Below are positions 59,261 to 64,000 of a DNA stretch of 64,000 bases, piece after piece. Position 1 is the stretch's first letter. Each line of letters opens with the position of its first letter. The position numbers and the translations under genes were made by a program. The DNA is from Collinsella sp. TM09-10AT (GTDB lineage: Bacteria > Actinomycetota > Coriobacteriia > Coriobacteriales > Coriobacteriaceae). Below the pieces are notes generated by a model. That model was not told the origin of the DNA. It saw only the letters and a program-made list of their open reading frames with translations, and did not search any database. Where the stretch lies: positions 109,114 through 173,113 of the forward strand of contig NZ_QSOP01000003.1 of the NCBI RefSeq assembly GCF_003436275.1. Reading direction: 5' to 3'.

Positions 59261-61903
59261 CTACAGCGCGCCGGAACCGGCTTGCATCATGCCACCGGGG
59301 CCCGAGGTCACGCCGCCGCTCACGGGCGCGGCGTTGCCAGTGTGCGGTGCCGCCGGGGCGGTATCACCACCGAGCGTGCCCGCCAGACGCGGTGCCGGGA
59401 TCTCGCCCGTGCCGTGGCTAAAGACAAACTTGCCATCGGCCACGTCGCACAGGACGGTATCGCCCTCGCCCCACTCGCCGGCCAGCAGCTCCTCGGACAG
59501 CGGGTCCTCGATGAGCTTTTGAATAGCACGGCGCAGCGGACGCGCACCGTTGGTGAGGTCGGTGCCCTCGGCCACGATCTTGTCATAGGCCGCATCGGTG
59601 AGCTTGATGTTCATGCCGTTGGCAATCAGACGCTGGCGCAGGTCGTCCACCAGCAGGTGCGCGATCTTGGTGAGATTCTCGCCCGAGAGCTTCTGGAACA
59701 CCACGATGTCGTCGATGCGGTTGAGCAGCTCGGGGCGGAACAGGCGCTTGAGCTCGCCCATCGCGCGGCCGCGGATCTCACTCGACGTGAGACCCTGCTC
59801 GCCGGTGGTGCCAAAGCCCACGCTCGCATCCTGCGCAATCTCGCGGGCGCCCACATTGGACGTCATGATGATCACGGTGTTGCGGAAGTCGACCGTCTTG
59901 CCCTGGCTATCGGTCAGGCGGCCCTCCTCCAGCACCTGCAGCAAGATGTTGAAGATATCGGGGTGCGCCTTCTCGATCTCGTCGAACAGCACGACCGAGT
60001 ACGGGTGGCGACGAACGGCCTTGGTGAGCTGGCCGCCCTCGTCGTGACCGACGTAGCCCGGAGGGCTACCGATGAGCTTGGAGACCTCGAACTCGCTACC
60101 GAACTCGGACATGTCGAAGCTGATGAGCGCGTCCTTGCTGCCAAAGAGATACTCGGCGAGCGTCTTGGCGAGCTCGGTCTTGCCCGTGCCGGTGGGACCC
60201 AGGAAGATAAAGCTGCCGCCGGGACGACGCGGGTCCTTGAGCGGCGAGCGGCTGCGGCGCACGGCCTTGGCGACGGCCTCGACGGCCTCGTCCTGGCCGA
60301 TGATGCGCGTCTTGAGCACGCTTTCGGTCTGCAGCAGGCGCCGGCTCTCGCTCTCGGTAAGCGAGGATACCGGCACGCCCGAAGTCACGGACACAATATC
60401 GGCGATCTGACTCACATCGATGGTGAGCGGGCTGGCGTCGAGCTCGGCGGTCCAGGCAGCCTTGGCCTCGGCGAGTTCAATCTCGGCAGCCTTCTGCTGC
60501 TCGGTGATCTCGGCGGCCTTGTTCATGTCGTCGCTCTCGGTGGCCTCCTGCGCGGCGGCCTTGAGCTCCTCTATGCGATGCTCGGCCTCGCGCACCGGCT
60601 CGGGCGCGCGGTTGGCGGCGATTCGGGCGCGGGCACCGGCCTCGTCAATGAGGTCGATGGCCTTATCGGGCAGGAAGCGATCCTGAATGTAGCGGTTGGA
60701 AAGGTTCGCGGCGGCCTCGATAGCACCCTGCGTATAGCGCACATGGTGGTGCTCCTCGTAGCGCGGCTTGAGCGCGGTCAGGATCTTGACCGTGTCCTCG
60801 ACGCTCGGCTCCTCGACATCGATGGTCTGGAAGCGACGCTCGAAGGCCGGGTCCTTGGTGAGGTACTTGCGGAACTCCTCGGCCGTGGTGGCGCCGATAA
60901 TCTGGAAGGCACCGCGCGCGAGCACGGGCTTGAGCATGGAGCTCGCGTCGATGGAGCCCTCGGCAGAACCGGCACCGATGATGGTGTGCATCTCATCGAT
61001 AAACAAGATGACGTCGTCGGCCTCGGTTGCCTCCTGGATCACGTTCTTGAGGCGCTCCTCAAACTCACCGCGATACTTGGCACCCGCGACAAGACCCGGC
61101 AGATCGAGCGTCCAGATATTCTGGTTCATAAGATTCTCGGGCACATTGCCAGCAGCAATCTGCTGCGCCAGGCCCTCGACGATAGCCGTCTTGCCCACGC
61201 CGGGATCGCCCAGGATAAGCGGATTGTTCTTGGTGCGGCGCGAAAGGATCTCCATCATGCGCTGGACTTCCTTTTCGCGGCCAATCACGGGATCGAGCTC
61301 GCCGTCGCGCGCCTTCTGCGTGAGGTTGGTGGCGAACTGCTTGAGCGTGTCGGTGCCGCCCCCCCTTTGCTGAGAGGCATCCGAGCCGCTAAAGAACGGC
61401 AAGCCCGCACCGGGGCGACCGGCGCCGGCTCCGGCGAGCGGACGCTTCTTGTCCTGATCCTTGGCGGTGAGTTTCTCGATAGCCTTTTTGATGGAGGCGG
61501 ACGACACACCCAGGCGCATGAGGATGTCCATGGCCATGCCGCTGCCCTCTTCGACGATGCCGATCAGCAAGTGCTCGGTCGACACGTAGGTCTGGTTGTT
61601 CTCACGCGCCACGCGGAAGGAGCGCTCCATCACGCTAATGACGAGCGGCGTAAAGGCAAGCTTGGCAGCCTCGGTCTCCTCGCTGGGCTCGGGAACCGTG
61701 GTCTGGACCTCTTTGAGGGTATCCATGATGTCGTCGTAGGAGATATCGAGCGAGCGCAGCGCCTCAGCGGCAATGCCCTCGTCCTCCTTGGCGAGCGCGA
61801 GCAACAGATGCTCGGTACCCACCTTATTTGAATGAAGATCAAGCGCCTCCTGCTTGGCCATGGACATGACCTTGCGCGCGCGATCGGTAAAACGGTCTAA
61901 CAT
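59261..61903 (-). CDS. clpC: ATP-dependent Clp protease ATPase subunit ClpC
   Basis: 880 residues from ATG 61903 ([20 protein letters not shown]), AAGAGG upstream. Two N-terminal Clp-N repeats ([34 protein letters not shown]), AAA1 with GDPGVGKTA and LFIDEMHT, a middle coiled coil, AAA2 with [11 protein letters not shown] and [11 protein letters not shown]. It unfolds proteins for ClpP. The tail is unusually Gly/Ala/Pro-rich ([19 protein letters not shown]). No mcsA/mcsB/ctsR genes lie next to it. Confidence 0.95.
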   Translation of the reverse strand: MLDRFTDRARKVMSMAKQEALDLHSNKVGTEHLLLALAKEDEGIAAEALRSLDISYDDIMDTLKEVQTTVPEPSEETEAAKLAFTPLVISVMERSFRVARENNQTYVSTEHLLIGIVEEGSGMAMDILMRLGVSSASIKKAIEKLTAKDQDKKRPLAGAGAGRPGAGLPFFSGSDASQQRGGGTDTLKQFATNLTQKARDGELDPVIGREKEVQRMMEILSRRTKNNPLILGDPGVGKTAIVEGLAQQIAAGNVPENLMNQNIWTLDLPGLVAGAKYRGEFEERLKNVIQEATEADDVILFIDEMHTIIGAGSAEGSIDASSMLKPVLARGAFQIIGATTAEEFRKYLTKDPAFERRFQTIDVEEPSVEDTVKILTALKPRYEEHHHVRYTQGAIEAAANLSNRYIQDRFLPDKAIDLIDEAGARARIAANRAPEPVREAEHRIEELKAAAQEATESDDMNKAAEITEQQKAAEIELAEAKAAWTAELDASPLTIDVSQIADIVSVTSGVPVSSLTESESRRLLQTESVLKTRIIGQDEAVEAVAKAVRRSRSPLKDPRRPGGSFIFLGPTGTGKTELAKTLAEYLFGSKDALISFDMSEFGSEFEVSKLIGSPPGYVGHDEGGQLTKAVRRHPYSVVLFDEIEKAHPDIFNILLQVLEEGRLTDSQGKTVDFRNTVIIMTSNVGAREIAQDASVGFGTTGEQGLTSSEIRGRAMGELKRLFRPELLNRIDDIVVFQKLSGENLTKIAHLLVDDLRQRLIANGMNIKLTDAAYDKIVAEGTDLTNGARPLRRAIQKLIEDPLSEELLAGEWGEGDTVLCDVADGKFVFSHGTGEIPAPRLAGTLGGDTAPAAPHTGNAAPVSGGVTSGPGGMMQAGSGAL

Positions 61904-62076
61904 GCTAGTTCCTCTTAGACGAGCTAGTTTTTTCAAACGCAAAGCGCCACTCGTGGCGGCGCTTTGGTCTCTTTACCCATATGGAGTATATGTTAACCGC
62001 TGGGGCCTTTTCCGCATGCAGCCATACGACAACGTCTACAAAAAAGGAATTGCCAGGTGCGTCTGCATCGGCCCAA

Positions 62077-62177
62077 CGAGCGTGGATTTTCGGACACCCA
62101 TTCCACGAGCGTGGATAATCTCCCGTTTTGAGCCCGTAAACAAGCCAAAAACGGGAGATTTTCCACGTTCATGTTTT
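62077..62177. repeat. Composite palindromic repeat (GTGGA-AATCTCCC family), copy 2
   Basis: ACGAGCGTGGAT occurs at 62077-62088 and 62105-62116. The second copy starts a 52-nt palindrome (62113-62164 core) with arms CGTGGATAATCTCCCGTTTT (62110-62129) and AAAACGGGAGATTTTCCACG (62158-62177), 19 of 20 bases paired. The loop TTGAGCCCGTAAACAAGCC resembles that of the 24.1-kb palindrome. Located between clpC (5' end) and the exporter gene (3' end); the rest of 61904-62076 shows no gene. Confidence 0.8.
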
Positions 62178-62201
62178 GCGGATCAGTTTCATTTGCACCA
62201 A

Positions 62202-63770
62202 TTAGCTGGTGTGGCGCCAGCGAGGGTCGGTGAGCGTACGCGCCACACCCAGGCCAACGGGCAAAAACGCCACGATGAGCACTGCACGCACAAACCAGCC
62301 GAGCATATTGACCGTGTCGAAGGTGCACATGTAATACATCGAGCGATACAGATACAAGCCCGGCACCATAATGACAATCGATGGCACCGTGAGGGCGATA
62401 CGTGGGTAGGTGAGCTTGATTTCGGCTAAGCTCGCGAGCAGCCCCGATACCAGCGCGCCAATAAACGCTGCCGCCTCGGGAGGCATACCTACGCTCAGGC
62501 CCAGGAAGGGAAACAGCGCCGGCGCATCGACGAGCGTAAGGCGCAAGGTATTGGACACGGCGCCGATCAGCCCAGCTGCCGCGGCCATCTTTACCGGGCT
62601 GTTGAACATCACCGAGAAGCCGAATACGCCAACGAAGCTCATCACCACGCGCAGGAGCGTAAGGGCAAGCGGCGAAAGGCCGAGCGGAGCAAAATCATCC
62701 GGTGCCAGCCCCACACACTCGGCAACCATCCAGCCCACAAGGGTCGCCATCACAATAATCGACACGGCATACGAAAGACGCTCAATGCCGCTTCGCATAT
62801 CGAGCTTAGCGATGTCGAGGCCTGCCGTAATGAGGGGAAAGCCGGGAATCACAAAGAGCATGGCGCCGATATAGCCTTCTTGGTGCGACATTGCCCCCGG
62901 TACGACCTGGCCAAGGCCGAGCAATGCCAGCAGATACGAAACGCAAGCGAGCGCAACGCCAATCGTCAGCGCGCTAAACTGGCCAAGACCCTGCTTGAGA
63001 ATATGAGAGCGAGCAAAGTTGCCAACACCAGCGCCTACGAATGCGCAGGCCATCTCGATAGGGCCGCCGCCGAGCAAAAAGACGAAGGCGCCGCAAGCAC
63101 AAGCTGCCGCAAGGCCCTGTTGCCAGGGAGAGTAATCGGGTTTTGAACTCTCAACGGTCTTGAGCATCTCGTGGTATTCGTGCACGGTAAACCGGCGCCC
63201 ATACGTCTCGATTTCCTTTAGGAAGCTCTCCATCATCCAAATGCGATGGGTATTGACTCCCGTTGTGGGCAGGCTGACAACCTCGTTAAAGCAGTGGCCA
63301 TCTTCGATGCAGGTGCACTCAAACGACAGAAGACTTAAGTCAACGTGGACGGTGACACCGAGTACGGCGGCAACGCGATTCATGGTATCGCGTACACGCC
63401 AGGCACCCGTTCCGCTCGCGAGCATAAGCATACCGGTGCGGCAGATGATGGATGACTTATCGGTGAGCGGCGCATCGACGGCAAGCTCATCGCCTGCCGT
63501 CACGATCTGGTGCCAGTCTGTTTTCATATGGAGTGCGCCGGCACGAACACCGTGGTGCATGGGGGCTCTCGAAAGCAGCGAGTCAAGGCGCGAAGACTGT
63601 GGGGGCTCCGTTGATTCGTCCTCAACCTCATCAGTCTCTTCATCGACCAGATCAAATGAGTCAAGCGATGCCGGCTCGCGACGATCGATTAGCTCCTCAT
63701 CCTCATCGTCAAAGTAATTGAACTGATCGAGCATGTCCTCTTCGATTGCACGCTCGCTCGCGTCGTCCAT
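62202..63770 (-). CDS. Threonine/serine exporter family protein (ThrE-type)
   Basis: 522 residues. An unusual acidic N-terminal extension (about 1-75, rich in Asp/Glu, DEDEELIDRREPASLDSFDL) precedes the ThrE domain: DKSSIICRTGMLMLASGTGAWRVRDTMNRVAAVLG and TGVNTHRIW. About ten membrane segments follow from residue 215, ending in the ThrE_2-like part (AAFIGALVSGLLASLAEIKL, PSIVIMVPGLYLYRSMYY). Likely exports small amino acids. GGAAGGGAG precedes ATG 63770. Confidence 0.88.
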   Translation of the reverse strand: MDDASERAIEEDMLDQFNYFDDEDEELIDRREPASLDSFDLVDEETDEVEDESTEPPQSSRLDSLLSRAPMHHGVRAGALHMKTDWHQIVTAGDELAVDAPLTDKSSIICRTGMLMLASGTGAWRVRDTMNRVAAVLGVTVHVDLSLLSFECTCIEDGHCFNEVVSLPTTGVNTHRIWMMESFLKEIETYGRRFTVHEYHEMLKTVESSKPDYSPWQQGLAAACACGAFVFLLGGGPIEMACAFVGAGVGNFARSHILKQGLGQFSALTIGVALACVSYLLALLGLGQVVPGAMSHQEGYIGAMLFVIPGFPLITAGLDIAKLDMRSGIERLSYAVSIIVMATLVGWMVAECVGLAPDDFAPLGLSPLALTLLRVVMSFVGVFGFSVMFNSPVKMAAAAGLIGAVSNTLRLTLVDAPALFPFLGLSVGMPPEAAAFIGALVSGLLASLAEIKLTYPRIALTVPSIVIMVPGLYLYRSMYYMCTFDTVNMLGWFVRAVLIVAFLPVGLGVARTLTDPRWRHTS

Positions 63771-64000
63771 ATAGACGCTCCCTTCCTACCGACTAACCCC
63801 CATCCTAGGCAGCGACGGCTAAAGGAAACATAAAAGAGACGGCTGTCATGCGAGCCATGTGCACAAACGTCGATTCATCGATGGACCACTCTCGTGTATT
63901 TGGTGCAAAGTAATGATCCCTTTTCCTCCGTCCCCAAGGGATCAAAGTGCCGGCAGAGACGATATGAGCAGGACATAAAAACATTGAGAGCCCCTGCTGC
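63771..64000. other. Non-coding end of window
   Basis: 230 bases upstream of the exporter gene. I see its ribosome-binding site and no clear gene, repeat or RNA. Confidence 0.4.

Noticed and set aside
59234..61831. An 865-codon plus-strand open frame opposite clpC
   Set aside because: Antisense shadow of clpC with the same low-complexity composition.

Overview
The window is GC-rich chromosomal DNA from an actinobacterium of the class Coriobacteriia, most likely Collinsella or a close relative. I infer this from codon and GC bias, RpoB/RpoC type, gene content (sortase substrate with an LAATG-type motif, NYN-domain neighbour of a TrmH-family methylase, disA-ispD-ispF-cysS run, PTS sugar uptake) and many terminators and palindromes in short intergenic gaps. 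No search was possible, so species is not fixed. There is no prophage, transposase, CRISPR array or rRNA operon; this is core chromosome with a few transport and sugar modules.

Layout. 1-2.1 kb: type II fatty-acid genes fabH-acpP-fabK (minus), divergent from birA, with two copies of an 18-bp near-palindrome between them. 3.2-6.6 kb: str operon rpsL-rpsG-fusA-rpsJ (minus), without tuf. 7.0-8.6 kb: an ECF-like sigma factor overlapping a membrane protein that is probably its regulator. 8.9-16.9 kb: rpoB-rpoC (minus). 17.4-19.8 kb: galU, then rplJ-rplL with an attenuator leader. 20.1-28.3 kb: aminotransferase, hypothetical, DNA glycosylase, GH13 glycosidase, MFS exporter, FeoA-FeoB fusion and a small hypothetical. 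28.3-31.6 kb: esterase, PTS EIIA-Glc, asnS. 31.8-41.5 kb (plus): WYL regulator, three-gene ABC importer, wall-anchored 5'-nucleotidase, MscS channel, a ParB-like/BMP fusion and a phosphoesterase. 41.6-46.1 kb (minus): tRNA-Tyr/Thr/Met-tuf, then rpmG-tRNA-Trp-secE-nusG-rplK-rplA. 46.4-50.2 kb: RpiR regulator divergent from a 6-phospho-beta-glucosidase and a PTS EIIBC. 50.8-56.6 kb (minus): tRNA-Thr, NYN protein, rlmB-like methylase, cysS, ispF, ispD, disA. 56.7-57.5 kb: mntP behind a yybP-ykoY (Mn2+) type riboswitch. 57.6-63.8 kb (minus): pepD, clpC, ThrE-type exporter.

How genes work together. EIIBC at 48.8 kb has no EIIA domain and can be served by the free EIIA-Glc at 29.5 kb, feeding beta-glucoside phosphate to the adjacent GH1 enzyme. 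The usual secE-nusG-rplKAJL-rpoBC supercluster is split into three blocks in this window.

Most unusual content. (1) Two long inverted repeats (6795-6935 and 19840-20051) share a conserved central hairpin whose stem shows three compensatory base-pair changes, while their long outer arms are unrelated in sequence; both lie upstream of ribosomal-protein operons and one contains the rplJ -35 box. (2) Several families of short intergenic palindromes: a three-unit array with an exact 62-bp period, 52-nt palindromes at 46.3 and 62.1 kb, paired ATCTGTAACA palindromes exactly 80 bp apart, and hairpins carrying GGGAC(A/G)G in the loop. (3) RNA polymerase departs from consensus: beta has a rewritten, 8-residue-longer segment where LTRERAGxEVRDVH is expected, and beta' carries an alpha-CTD-like helix-hairpin-helix domain near its C-terminus. 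(4) S12 carries Arg88, the residue linked elsewhere to streptomycin resistance.
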